From contig NZ_VEEP01000002.1 of NCBI RefSeq assembly GCF_007678455.1, positions 557,831-621,830 of the forward strand: a DNA stretch of 64,000 bases. The letters run 5' to 3'. Origin of the DNA: Cytobacillus oceanisediminis 2691. Its GTDB lineage: Bacteria; Bacillota; Bacilli; Bacillales; Cytobacillaceae. Below the pieces are notes generated by a model. It saw only the letters and a list, made by a program, of their open reading frames with translations. It ran no database searches and was not told the DNA's origin. The first letter of the stretch is position 1. Each line of letters begins with the position of its first letter. This document shows, piece by piece, positions 34,072 to 43,087 of this stretch. The position numbers and the translations under genes are program-made.

Positions 34072-34962
34072 TCATTTTGTTTTATAAAACCTGTCCCTAA
34101 CCCTTTTTAAACGGGCATGATACCTCAGGATATCAAGCCTGGCTTTTTCAGCCTCCGGTGCAATCGGCCGCAATTTTTCAATTTCCCAGTAGTCTACAAT
34201 GACATCTAGTACCTGATCAAAATACTCGAGCGGGCCGTAATTGGCTTCCTTGGCAATGATGGACATCCGATCTTCAAAGTCAGGCATGACGGCACCAGGC
34301 ATTTTGAAGTTCATGATGACATTCCCCAGGTAGTAGCAGTAATTAGGCTCCAATTGCAGATGATACTTTATGACATCACGGTAAAAGGCGTAATGCAAGG
34401 TCTCGTCCTTTGCCAGGCGCCGCAGCAGGCTGGACAAATCCCGATCATGCGGCCCTGCTACCTTTGCCACATTATTATAAAAGACCATGGTGGCCAGCTC
34501 CTGCAAAGAGGTATAAACCATCGTCTCAAATGGCGTATGGAAGTCAGGGTTCCAGCCATTTTCAACGGTTTGCTTGTGCAACTGGTGAAGCCTGTCCGGA
34601 TTGACATTCCGCGTGATTAATAGATAGGTTTCCAGCAGGTTTGAATGCTGATCCTCTTCCGCTGTCCAGGTATGGACGAAATCCTTGATGACCGTTAATG
34701 ATCCTTTGAAGGTCTGATCCAGATAAGAGGTGAACCATGGCAGATTCACTTCCGTTAAGAGTGCTGTTTCAACGGCCGTAATTACGGATGCAGGCAGGGT
34801 CACCTGGCTTTCGTCCCATGGAACACGCCTGAAATCCTGTGCCTTATCCCATGGCAGGAATTCGTGATAGCCCCAGTCTATCTTCTCCGCCCTCTTCTTA
34901 TGTTCTTCATATAATTCTCTGACCTTTGGTTCAAGTCTGAAATCTAAATGGTTAGTTAGCAA
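34072..34962 (-). CDS. Acyl-ACP desaturase (ferritin-like diiron family)
   Basis: 296 aa. The diiron ligands are visible as TAEEDQHSNLLETYL (about 99-113, ExxH) and LAKDETLHYAFYRD (about 186-199, D/ExxH), with further Glu in AVETALLTEVNLPWF and SLQELATMVFYNNVA. It matches the stearoyl-ACP desaturase family, which is soluble, and shows the bacterial length. It would introduce a double bond into acyl-ACP using O2 and ferredoxin or another reductant, affecting membrane fluidity. In bacilli the usual desaturase is the membrane Des, so this one is less common. Single gene with its own terminator. Confidence 0.85.
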   Translation of the reverse strand: MLTNHLDFRLEPKVRELYEEHKKRAEKIDWGYHEFLPWDKAQDFRRVPWDESQVTLPASVITAVETALLTEVNLPWFTSYLDQTFKGSLTVIKDFVHTWTAEEDQHSNLLETYLLITRNVNPDRLHQLHKQTVENGWNPDFHTPFETMVYTSLQELATMVFYNNVAKVAGPHDRDLSSLLRRLAKDETLHYAFYRDVIKYHLQLEPNYCYYLGNVIMNFKMPGAVMPDFEDRMSIIAKEANYGPLEYFDQVLDVIVDYWEIEKLRPIAPEAEKARLDILRYHARLKRVRDRFYKTK

Positions 34963-35303
34963 AGTACACCCTCCATGACGAATAAAGTTTGTTTAATAAA
35001 CCGAAATCCAATCCTGAAAACTTTTTACAACTAACTTATAGGACCTGTTACTAATTTAACTATACCATATTAACACTATAGAAAACTAAGATTTGTATTC
35101 CTCAAGATAACTTCGGGACTTTTATCCTCTGTTGCTAATGGAGGTTTCAGGTCCGCTACCGAAAAGAGATTAAACGACTGCATTGTATTAGATGGGATTT
35201 GCCATTTATGATGTATATATGGAACTCATCACATATAAAGTCATTTCAATATCTTTATTCTTCTTGGTCGTAACCAGGATAGAAACATTAAGGGGAGAAA
35301 AAT
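34963..35303. other. Intergenic region between divergent genes
   Basis: No gene seen in 340 bp. GTTTGTTTAATAAACC at about 34988-35003 has partial dyad symmetry and lies just upstream of the desaturase start, so could be an operator. No clear promoter pair found. Confidence 0.25.
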
Positions 35304-35648
35304 ATGATTAATTATCACAATCGTACATTTGTATCAATTGATAATACTGCTAACGGCGAAGTATCTTCCAAAACAACCTTTAAATATAAGCAAGAAGGGA
35401 ATATTATCTCAGCAACGTACAGTGGAGGAGAAATTGTCAAAGGCTTACTAATTGGTATTGTTAAAGAAGATGGATGTTTAGCGTTCAGGTATAACCACAT
35501 TAATAGAAAAAATGAAATTAGAGGAGGAGAATGTGTATCAACTCCTGAAATCCTGTCTAACGGTCGGATCAGGCTGTTTGAGAAATGGAAATGGCTAGAT
35601 GCAGAACAAACTGAGGGAAATTCAATTATTGAGGAAGTTGTAATTTAA
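35304..35648 (+). CDS. Conserved hypothetical beta-barrel protein
   Basis: 114 aa. Begins [20 protein letters not shown], with [31 protein letters not shown] and [20 protein letters not shown]. It is an all-beta small protein of a type often annotated as 'n-acetylglutamate synthase' in bacilli, a name not supported by any motif here. RBS AAGGGGAG precedes the ATG. Soluble, single gene. Function not known. Confidence 0.7.
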   Translation: MINYHNRTFVSIDNTANGEVSSKTTFKYKQEGNIISATYSGGEIVKGLLIGIVKEDGCLAFRYNHINRKNEIRGGECVSTPEILSNGRIRLFEKWKWLDAEQTEGNSIIEEVVI

Positions 35649-35710
35649 ATTCATTAAATAGCGAGAGGTCATTTTCAGTCTTTCGGATTTTAGTTACCCA
35701 ACAAAAAAAA

Positions 35711-35740
35711 CCCTTGATATCGTTAAAATCAAAGGGCTTA
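35711..35740. terminator. Terminator between convergent genes
   Basis: CCCTTGAT / ATCAAAGGG, one bulged base, with an A run before it and so a T run on the minus strand. Serves the LysE gene. Confidence 0.7.
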
Positions 35741-35746
35741 CCCACC

Positions 35747-36379
35747 TTAATTATGTGCTTTTTCTAGAGCCAGTTTTATCCCAAAACCTATCAGTATTGC
35801 ACCTGTGATTCCTTCAATAATATTTTGTGTTTTAGGTTTTTTCATAAAAGCGCTAATTTGATTGATTAAGGAGACATAAAGCACAAACCAAACCGCAGTC
35901 AATACAGTATAAGTGATGCCCATCATAAGGAACGGAATAAAGGTATTACTTCCAGGTTCCACGAACTGAGGCAAAAAGGTTAAGAAAAAGACAGCAACTT
36001 TGGGATTTAGAATATTGGTAAGGAAACCTTGTTTAAAACAGGATGCGTTTTCAGGGTGGGTTTTGGTGATCACTTCAGCGGTGGCTGCCTCTTCCTTTTT
36101 TCTCAAAGACCATAAAGTTCTGACACCGAGATAAATTAAGTAAACTGCACCTGCGAATTTGAAGATAGAAAATAATAACGCTGATTTTACAATGATTGCC
36201 GAAAGGCCTAATACAGCAGCAGAAGTGTGGATCATAAGGGCGCAACAAGTGCCTAAAACTGTTTTAAATCCTCCGATTCTCCCAATGGCAACTGTATTTT
36301 TTGTCGCAATGGCAGTATCGGGACCAGGTAAAATAATGAGAAAAATACACATGAGGACAAACAGATAAAAGTTTTCCAT
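35747..36379 (-). CDS. LysE-family amino-acid exporter
   Basis: 210 aa, six predicted TM segments. The N-terminal signature LIILPGPDTAIATKNTVAIG with GPD, then GGFKTVLGTCCAL, KFAGAVYLIYLGVRTL and FLTNILNPKVAVFFLTFLPQF are typical of RhtB/LysE translocators. It exports amino acids or their derivatives in exchange for protons. RBS GGGGGGAG precedes the ATG. No clear operon partner. Confidence 0.9.
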   Translation of the reverse strand: MENFYLFVLMCIFLIILPGPDTAIATKNTVAIGRIGGFKTVLGTCCALMIHTSAAVLGLSAIIVKSALLFSIFKFAGAVYLIYLGVRTLWSLRKKEEAATAEVITKTHPENASCFKQGFLTNILNPKVAVFFLTFLPQFVEPGSNTFIPFLMMGITYTVLTAVWFVLYVSLINQISAFMKKPKTQNIIEGITGAILIGFGIKLALEKAHN

Positions 36380-36627
36380 ATAACTCCCCCCTTTTGGTTA
36401 ACGATAGTATGTAATTCTTACACTGTATTATATATAAACCGTATTATTAAATGAATATAAATCTTTTTGAAAGTTCAGATGACTTTGCCCATTAAGGTGA
36501 CATCCTTATTGTGCTATCAGGCCTGGTTTGTTGAAGGAGAATTCCCGTTTTAAGCGAATTAGAATTTCAAATAGTCCTAACACGCATACTGGGTTTAAAA
36601 ATATCAGGAATAGAAGAGGTGTGAGAT

Positions 36628-37065
36628 ATGAAGATAAAAAGAATCGATCATGTAAGTATAAATGTAAATGATCTAACAGAGGCTAAGGCGTTTTTTATTG
36701 ATTTAGGACTTGAAGTGCAGGCGGAATGGGAAATGGCTGGAGAACAGTTGGACAGAATAGTTGGGCTAAATGATGTTAAAACGACATGTGTAGGACTTGG
36801 GATGCCAGATGGTCAGGTATGGATAGAGTTAGTCAAATTTCATACACCATCCGATGAAAAAGGGATTCAGCAACCTTCTGCTAATACGCTAGGCATCCAA
36901 CATATTTGCTTCTCTGTTGAAGATATTGAAGCCATTGTTGCCAAATTGAAAAATAGGGGCACTGAAATCTTTAGTGAGATCCAGCAATATGAAGAAAGTT
37001 ATAAGCTATGCTACGTTCGTGGTCCAGAGGGGATTATTTTAGAGTTGGCGGAGAAAATTGGATAA
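36628..37065 (+). CDS. VOC (glyoxalase/bleomycin-resistance) family protein
   Basis: 145 aa. Starts KIKRIDHVSINVNDLTEAKA (metal ligand His 8), with GIQHICFSVEDIEAIVAKLK (second His) and LCYVRGPEGIILELAEK (terminal Glu ligand). Length and metal ligands fit a single-domain VOC protein, either a lyase or a dioxygenase or resistance-type protein. GAGGTGTGAG precedes the ATG. Substrate unknown. Confidence 0.88.
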   Translation: MKIKRIDHVSINVNDLTEAKAFFIDLGLEVQAEWEMAGEQLDRIVGLNDVKTTCVGLGMPDGQVWIELVKFHTPSDEKGIQQPSANTLGIQHICFSVEDIEAIVAKLKNRGTEIFSEIQQYEESYKLCYVRGPEGIILELAEKIG

Positions 37066-37124
37066 ATGCTTAAAAGATTTTCTCCTCAGCCAGCGGGTTT
37101 ACCAAACCCTTTAGATTCTATGCA

Positions 37125-37196
37125 ATATAACAGCCGGCAAAAAAACAGCATGCTAAATCCTATGCGATTTAACATGCTATTCCGGTTGTTATTTCT
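37125..37196 (-). terminator. Nested hairpin terminator of the M36 protease gene
   Basis: Outer arms ATAACAGCCGG / CCGGTTGTTAT and inner arms AGCATG..TAAATC / GATTTAACATGCT form a large folded structure just 3' of the gene. The sequence is almost symmetrical and could act in both directions. Confidence 0.65.
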
Positions 37197-37209
37197 TTTA
37201 TCATAATCC

Positions 37210-40200
37210 CTAATAAGGACTAGCAGCTGTAAAAGTAAACGGTACATTTGCTCCCGAATATAATCCGACATACACATAGCGTGTGCCGCCCGGGATGACC
37301 CCTGTTTCGTCAGCTCCAGATGTGGCCACACTTCCAATTAGCTCAAAGTTTTTATTATAGAAATAGACATCATAGTCATATGACCCGTCATTGCTTCCTT
37401 TTAGTGTGAAGTTATGGATGCCATCCCCATATTGCTCTGGAAGGGTCACAACATATCCATCTGCCCCCTGGGATGCCGGCTCTGGGTTTTGCGTTGTCAC
37501 GAACTCATTCTCTGTAACGGCGAGAGTCGCTGGTACACCTGCCAGACTTCCGATTCCTGTTCCTGCATTCCCTGCCTGAACCGTGCCTTCGGCTGCAAAC
37601 GGTGCTTCTGGTTCTAGTTTAAGCGGTTCAATCTTTGATTTCTGCTCAGAGAAGGCTTGCACTTCAGCCACTTGAACGAAGCCTTTTGCATTGTCCTGCG
37701 CATCATGTGCGACAAATTTAAGGTATTTTGCCTCTACTGGCTGAGGGAGATCGATTCCCTGGTAGTGAAGGTCCGCTACCGTTGGTCTTGGCTTCCCGGC
37801 TTCAAACTTACCTTTCCAGACGGTTGTGAAGTTTTCACCGTCAATTGACGTCTGCAGGCTGAAGTTTTTCAATGTGGCAAATCGTGAACCTGAGATATCC
37901 TTCATGGCACTCACTTGAACATGAGAAATTTCCACTGGCTCATCTCCCGCAAGGTCAACGATGAAGTCCGCGCCCAGGAACCCATTTTCTTGCGTATTTG
38001 AGGCAAACACACTGGCTTCCGTGTCGTCAATCGCAAACTTAACCGGGTTGCTGTCCGATGATCCGGATACATTGGAAATCGATGCCCCGTTAAAGGATGA
38101 GGCGACGTTTGGCCCAATTGTGAACGTTAATCGGTTCTTTTCCCCTGCCTTGATGGCTACATCACGGATGGTCCTGGATCCGAAGCCTTGTGCCTGAATC
38201 GTAATATCGTAGGTTCCTTCTGTTATATATGCCCCAAAGTCACCCTTTTGCCCGGATACCGCAATTGGGCTTGTTCTTGCCTCGAATTCACCGATGATGA
38301 TTCGTGCATCCTTGATCGGTTTATTCGTAGCAGCGTTAACGACCTTACCAATTAACTGTCCATTTCGCTGTCCATCTGGATGGTTGAAGCCAGGAACTGG
38401 ATCCGTATCATCACCGCCCTTGGATAATGCATTGGCCCCTAAGCCCCGTTGTGCGAATGCGGTCCATAGAGCTTCATAGTGCTTTCCATCATAGCGTTCA
38501 AAATCTGCTGCGATGATGGCGGTTCTCATGTCTTCCATTGATGGGTCAGGAACGGAGATTGGCATCGCATCCATGACAAGATGCTCGATGACTGATTCTG
38601 CTTCTGTTTTCCCTAGTCTATCAATCAATGTATCTCTTACATGCCATAAAATAGATGCCCAAATATCGCCGTCTGAGTGAACCTCTGGTCCGCCGACATC
38701 ATAGCCAACATCCCCATAATTGTATGGAGCCTCATCAAGTGCATAACTGCGGATGCCTCGTTCTGCATTCCCTGTCACATATGCTCCAACAATTGGCTTT
38801 TCCTGCAATCCTTTTTTCACTAGATAGTGCATTCCAAAGAAGTCGCCCCAGCCTTCGCCCATCGAACCTGACTGATGGCTGCCGAGTGCTTCCCCGCCGG
38901 CAACGAAACGATTCGTCAACGCATGGGCGTATTCATGATAAATGATCCCGGCATCAAAATCGCCATCTGCATATTGTCCTTCAAATGCGCCTTTGATTGG
39001 TTCCCAGAGGAACATTCCACTCCAAGCCGGTATTCCATCTGGCAGTGTCAGCATGTAGGCATTATCTCGGCCCATATAGGTTGGCTCCCCGCCTGACAGC
39101 GCTCCTGCCTGAACAAGTCCCAAGACTGCATCGCCGTCCACTCCGCCTTTTCCAAAGTTTGAAAGCTGCAGGTTGCCAGCCGCTTCTGTCCATCCCAGGT
39201 TGTAGAAATAGTCGTGGAACAGATTATGATGGTAAAACAAGTTCGTCGCTGCACTGTTTAAGTCCTCTGCATAGGATGGAGGTGTCGTTTGCCCGTTTGT
39301 CTTTTGCCAGGCGTTTTTAAATATGAAGCTAAAATCGCCGTCTAATGCAAGTGGACGGACAGCTTGATCTGCCGGAACTAAAAAGTTGCTCCAATTCGCA
39401 TACGAGTTGGCGTTGTTTCCGAATGTCGTCAATCCCAGGCTTGTGCCCGGAATCAGCCATCCTTTTGGTGACGCCTTTGGATCTCCTTTAAATGACTTTG
39501 CAACCTGTTTTCCGCCAGCTGTTGCACCAGGATAGTTCTCAAAAATCAGCCCCTCTGTTTCTAGTAGATAATCAACGAGGGAACGCTGATATAAAAGCTT
39601 GCCGTTCGCGGCATCGATCACCATCTCAAAGCCTTCATTCAGCTCCTTGATGAAAAGCACCCGAAACGCTGGCCGGACACCATCCTCTGTTATAAAGGTT
39701 GCCTTCTTCACACGCTGCTCAGCCGGCAGCACCTCTCCTCCATCAAAAACCGCCCAGCCGTTTTCCGTACGCATCAGCTTTGAAACAAAGCTTACGCCTG
39801 GCAATTCCAGTTCCACTGCTTTCTTTAACGCATCCGCTTCTGAAAGCTGGAAGTCTGCAATCAGGCCAGTTTTGCGGCTTAGATTTCCTGCTGCGGAAAG
39901 GATTTGGCCATCTTTATTGACGGCGATGATCACACGTCCTCCGTACACTGACTCAATGCCATCAAATGTCTGCTGGAGGGTAACGGGACGCAGCCCAGTT
40001 CCTGGCATTTCGAAATTTTTGCTTACCACAAATGAGTCAATGTCCGAGGGCTGAAGACCATATAGCGCTGCATTTTCCTTTAACCAGTTGCGGGCAATCG
40101 TCTCAGCGCTCTCATTAGAAGGAGCTGTTAAATATCCCTTTTCTTTAATAACGGTTGATGGGGTGCCAAACAGGTTGTTCCACTTAATCTTCGTTCCGGA

Positions 40201-40425
40201 ACCGATTGATTGAATCAGTTTGTTAGCCGCATCAAGTTGATTCTGGTTCGGCAGAACAGTGTTTACCACATTTCGGACATCATACAGATGGGACTCATGA
40301 TCCTCTTGGATTCCCTCTGCGGTCACAGGGCCTTTTACCTCATCAGCATGGATACCGCTTGTTAACAAAACCTGGCCAGCCAGCAGCGTCGAACATACAG
40401 CCGTCACGAGCTTCCGTTTTTTCAT
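37210..40425 (-). CDS. Secreted M36 (fungalysin-type) metalloprotease
   Basis: 1071 aa. Sec signal peptide MKKRKLVTAVCSTLLAGQVL up to about residue 27. An FTP/PepSY propeptide occupies about 50-260. The catalytic domain has HEYAH at 497-501 (zinc ligands and Glu 498) and a downstream Glu in GSMGEGWGDFFGMHYL. A carboxypeptidase-regulatory-like beta-domain (NGQLIGKVVNAATNKPIKDA), a discoidin/F5-8C-like domain (SNVSGSSDSNPVKFAIDDTE) and a C-terminal beta-domain follow, likely for binding. It is exported and self-processed, and degrades extracellular protein. GAGGAGGG precedes the ATG. Single gene. Confidence 0.9.
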   Translation of the reverse strand: MKKRKLVTAVCSTLLAGQVLLTSGIHADEVKGPVTAEGIQEDHESHLYDVRNVVNTVLPNQNQLDAANKLIQSIGSGTKIKWNNLFGTPSTVIKEKGYLTAPSNESAETIARNWLKENAALYGLQPSDIDSFVVSKNFEMPGTGLRPVTLQQTFDGIESVYGGRVIIAVNKDGQILSAAGNLSRKTGLIADFQLSEADALKKAVELELPGVSFVSKLMRTENGWAVFDGGEVLPAEQRVKKATFITEDGVRPAFRVLFIKELNEGFEMVIDAANGKLLYQRSLVDYLLETEGLIFENYPGATAGGKQVAKSFKGDPKASPKGWLIPGTSLGLTTFGNNANSYANWSNFLVPADQAVRPLALDGDFSFIFKNAWQKTNGQTTPPSYAEDLNSAATNLFYHHNLFHDYFYNLGWTEAAGNLQLSNFGKGGVDGDAVLGLVQAGALSGGEPTYMGRDNAYMLTLPDGIPAWSGMFLWEPIKGAFEGQYADGDFDAGIIYHEYAHALTNRFVAGGEALGSHQSGSMGEGWGDFFGMHYLVKKGLQEKPIVGAYVTGNAERGIRSYALDEAPYNYGDVGYDVGGPEVHSDGDIWASILWHVRDTLIDRLGKTEAESVIEHLVMDAMPISVPDPSMEDMRTAIIAADFERYDGKHYEALWTAFAQRGLGANALSKGGDDTDPVPGFNHPDGQRNGQLIGKVVNAATNKPIKDARIIIGEFEARTSPIAVSGQKGDFGAYITEGTYDITIQAQGFGSRTIRDVAIKAGEKNRLTFTIGPNVASSFNGASISNVSGSSDSNPVKFAIDDTEASVFASNTQENGFLGADFIVDLAGDEPVEISHVQVSAMKDISGSRFATLKNFSLQTSIDGENFTTVWKGKFEAGKPRPTVADLHYQGIDLPQPVEAKYLKFVAHDAQDNAKGFVQVAEVQAFSEQKSKIEPLKLEPEAPFAAEGTVQAGNAGTGIGSLAGVPATLAVTENEFVTTQNPEPASQGADGYVVTLPEQYGDGIHNFTLKGSNDGSYDYDVYFYNKNFELIGSVATSGADETGVIPGGTRYVYVGLYSGANVPFTFTAASPY

Positions 40426-40699
40426 CTATACATAACCCTCCTCGAAAAATCTTGTTTCAAGGAAAGAATACGTGAGTCTCCTCTGTTTTACCTCTCACGC
40501 AAGGGCAAAATACATACTATAGGTCATGAAAATACTACTAAGAAACTATGGAGGATAGGACTTGTGGATAGGTCACAGAGACGGTTTGCGCCGGGGCAGC
40601 CGGACGGTTCTCAGTCCCCTATGTCTCACACGCTTTCCAAGCAGCTTAATTAGCTGGTAAACTATTCATAAATCTTTTATGAACGGAAGGAGCAGCACT

Positions 40700-41596
40700 T
40701 TGAAAAAGCACGGGATTATATCACTGGGCGAAGTAATCGTTGATTTGATCGCAACGGATTTCTCCAATACAACGTTTCAGCGATTATTAGGGGGAGCCAC
40801 TGTTAATGTGGCAGTCGGGGTTAGCAGACATGGCATTCCATCGTATTATTTATGCAAATTGGGAAGGGATGAGAGCAGTAAATTTGTTGAGAGCGAATTA
40901 ACGAAGGAAAAGGTTGATCTTTCTTTTTGTTCTTATGATTCGAATAAAGAAATTTGCTCGGTTTATATCTACTTAAACGAGCTGGGAGAACGTTATTTCC
41001 ACTCGTATGTGAACGAAACGCCTGATGAGTGGATCACTGCAGGGGAACTTGATAACGGCCCTTTTCAAAAAAGTAAGCTATTTTACTTTGGATCTGGCAC
41101 TCTTTTTCACCCTATTGCCAGAAAAACAACGGAACAGGCTATCCACTATGCAAGAGAAGAAAATTTGAACATTGCATTCGATACCAATATCCGGCTGAAG
41201 CGATGGGAAGGTGAGAGCCAGTGCAGAGAAACGATTCTTTCCTTTGTTCAAAAAGCCGATATCGTAAAAATGACGGAAGAAGAATTGCAATTTTTAACAG
41301 AAACAGACACTCTTAAAATTGGGTTAGAACACATTGCAAAATTGGATATCCCTTTCCTATTTGTCACGAAAGGAAAGGACGGCGCATACGCCATACATAA
41401 AAATAGGATCGTACATGTCCCTGGAATTCCGGTAAAGGCGATTGACACAACAGGTGCCGGTGACGCGTTCATGGCGGCCCTTCTATCCCGTTTTCATGAC
41501 AATGGTATCCCTAACAATGAAGCTGAATTACGGGAATATACTGAGTTTGCCAATAAAGCCGGTGCACTTTCTGCCACTAAGTTGGGGGCTTTATAA
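40700..41596 (+). CDS. PfkB-family carbohydrate kinase (fructokinase-like)
   Basis: 298 aa from TTG 40700 (GGAAGGAG 7 nt upstream; the ATG 40679 lies before that RBS). PfkB signatures are GGATVNVAVGVSRHGIPSYY near the N-terminus and AIDTTGAGDAFMAALLSRFH near the C-terminus, with catalytic Asp in GAGDAF. LGRDESSKFVESELTKEKVD also fits. It phosphorylates a sugar such as fructose or 2-keto-3-deoxygluconate with ATP. No transporter or regulator sits with it. Array 2 begins about 100 bases after its stop codon. Confidence 0.87.
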   Translation: MKKHGIISLGEVIVDLIATDFSNTTFQRLLGGATVNVAVGVSRHGIPSYYLCKLGRDESSKFVESELTKEKVDLSFCSYDSNKEICSVYIYLNELGERYFHSYVNETPDEWITAGELDNGPFQKSKLFYFGSGTLFHPIARKTTEQAIHYAREENLNIAFDTNIRLKRWEGESQCRETILSFVQKADIVKMTEEELQFLTETDTLKIGLEHIAKLDIPFLFVTKGKDGAYAIHKNRIVHVPGIPVKAIDTTGAGDAFMAALLSRFHDNGIPNNEAELREYTEFANKAGALSATKLGAL

Positions 41597-41699
41597 AGAG
41601 TCTGTTCTCCACTTTACGGTTGGTCTCTGTCTTCTCTATTACAATTTACAAAACAACCAGTACATGCGAAATTATGAGAAGCCGGATGCGTGCCCATTA

Positions 41700-42052
41700 C
41701 TGAAAGATGTCCTTATGTAAACTCTAAGCCTCATCAAAGGGTATCTTTATTGCCGAAAGGAACCCTTATGTGACCACGAACACCTCCCAAAGGGTATTTT
41801 TACCCCCGAATGATACCCTTATGTGGCTTCAAACTCACCTCAAAGGGTACCTTTACCCCTGAAAGATACCCTTATGTGATCTCATACCGCTTCCAAAGGG
41901 TATCTTTACCCCCGAATGATACCCTTATGTGCCCTCAAACTCACCTCAAAGGGTACCTTTACCCCTGAAAGATACCCTTATGTGACCTCATACCGCTTCC
42001 AAAGGGTATCTTTACCCCCGAAAGATACCCTTATGTGGCCTCAAATCCCCAA
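41700..42052. repeat. Array 2: about 7 units of a 53-bp repeat related to array 1
   Basis: Units begin near 41707, 41761, 41813, 41866, 41919, 41972 and 42026. Each has GATACCCTTATG, a variable middle and AAAGGGTA(C/T)CTTTACCCC. TACCCTT pairs with AAGGGTA. Units alternate between TCAAACTCACCTC and TCATACCGCTTCC middles, so the array grew by two-unit (106-bp) duplications. The stem and spacing match array 1. It again lies between convergent 3' ends (PfkB kinase and RsbR-like genes). Confidence 0.9.
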
Positions 42053-42102
42053 AACAAAAGCCCTCCTAATCATTAATGATCAAGGAGAGCCTATTTTTAA
42101 AC

Positions 42103-42939
42103 TTAAGCAATCTTTACTTTCAATAACCTCTCCATAGCCATATGCAAGTCCGAGGTTACCGGGATGTCCGAAACATTAACGCCTAAATTAACCATGGTTT
42201 GCGCGATCTCTGGGCGAATACCAGAGAGTATTGTATTTATTCCTAACAGTGACAATGCTCTTACTACTTTGAAGATCCTGTCAGCAACCATGGTATCAAT
42301 AATCGGCACACCCGAGAGGTCAATGATTAAATGTTCCAATGAATATTCACTGCTTTTCATCAGAGCTTTGTTCATCAATTCTTGAGCTCTCTGGGTATCT
42401 ATATCCCCTATAATAGGGAGTACGCCAATCTTATCTGAAATTTTAATGACTGGAATGGACAATTCCAGCGCAGAGGCTTCTGCTACATTAATTCGAGTGT
42501 AGAACATTCGTGTGTAGGATATGCTTAACCAATGTACAGCGCGGTCAACTACGGCATCAAAGTCAGATAATAATTCATAAAAGTCGGCTATTGGCAAATT
42601 AAGCTCAATCGCTTCATCCTTGATTATGTGTCCTATAAGGTTTCTATAGTCTCTGACTTCATCGAGAGCAATCTCCAGCGGAAGGTTGTAGTTCACTAAC
42701 GTATCTACTGCTTCCCGCCCCCATTCCTTTAATACTTCGAATGTAGTTTCTAAATCACTCGCAACAGAAAGTGCATATATGTCAACGATATTCTCACGCC
42801 ACTCTTGTAGCTGGGAGTCAATTCTGGTTGATGTTTGGTGGGAATTCAGCTGAGTTTTGTGTTTAATGAGCCGTTGTTTCTCTAAAAGAATCTTATCAGA
42901 TATTTTTTGAAGAAAATCAACTTGTGTTTGTTCGCTCAT
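42103..42939 (-). CDS. RsbR-family (RsbT co-antagonist) protein
   Basis: 278 aa. The N-terminal half is a non-heme-globin-like all-helical sensor (about 1-155). The C-terminal STAS domain (about 165-275) has IKISDKIGVLPIIGDIDTQR and LIIDLSGVPIIDTMVADRIF with a Thr/Ser-containing loop (D-T at the RsbR phosphorylation region). RsbR proteins form the stressosome with RsbS and release RsbT to activate sigma-B. No rsbS or rsbT lies next to it, but an RsbT-like gene is at 17886. AGGGAGTGAG precedes the ATG. Confidence 0.88.
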   Translation of the reverse strand: MSEQTQVDFLQKISDKILLEKQRLIKHKTQLNSHQTSTRIDSQLQEWRENIVDIYALSVASDLETTFEVLKEWGREAVDTLVNYNLPLEIALDEVRDYRNLIGHIIKDEAIELNLPIADFYELLSDFDAVVDRAVHWLSISYTRMFYTRINVAEASALELSIPVIKISDKIGVLPIIGDIDTQRAQELMNKALMKSSEYSLEHLIIDLSGVPIIDTMVADRIFKVVRALSLLGINTILSGIRPEIAQTMVNLGVNVSDIPVTSDLHMAMERLLKVKIA

Positions 42940-43051
42940 GGTTTCTCACTCCCTAAAAAGGTATTGTCTATTTAAGGGTAACATATAAGCTGATTAGGAT
43001 AAATATTTGGTTATTTGTACCAATTGCTTTTTTGCCTCCATTCCATAAAAA

Positions 43052-43079
43052 AGAAGCACAAAATCGTCCTTGTGCTTCT
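43052..43079 (-). terminator. Terminator of the histidine kinase gene
   Basis: AGAAGCACAA / TTGTGCTTCT stem with an 8-nt loop. Followed by a T run on the minus strand. Confidence 0.85.
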
Positions 43080-43087
43080 ACAGCCCT

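Noticed and set aside
39599..40054. 151-codon ORF opposite the M36 protease
   Set aside because: Shadow frame in high-GC coding DNA; no RBS and no recognisable domain.
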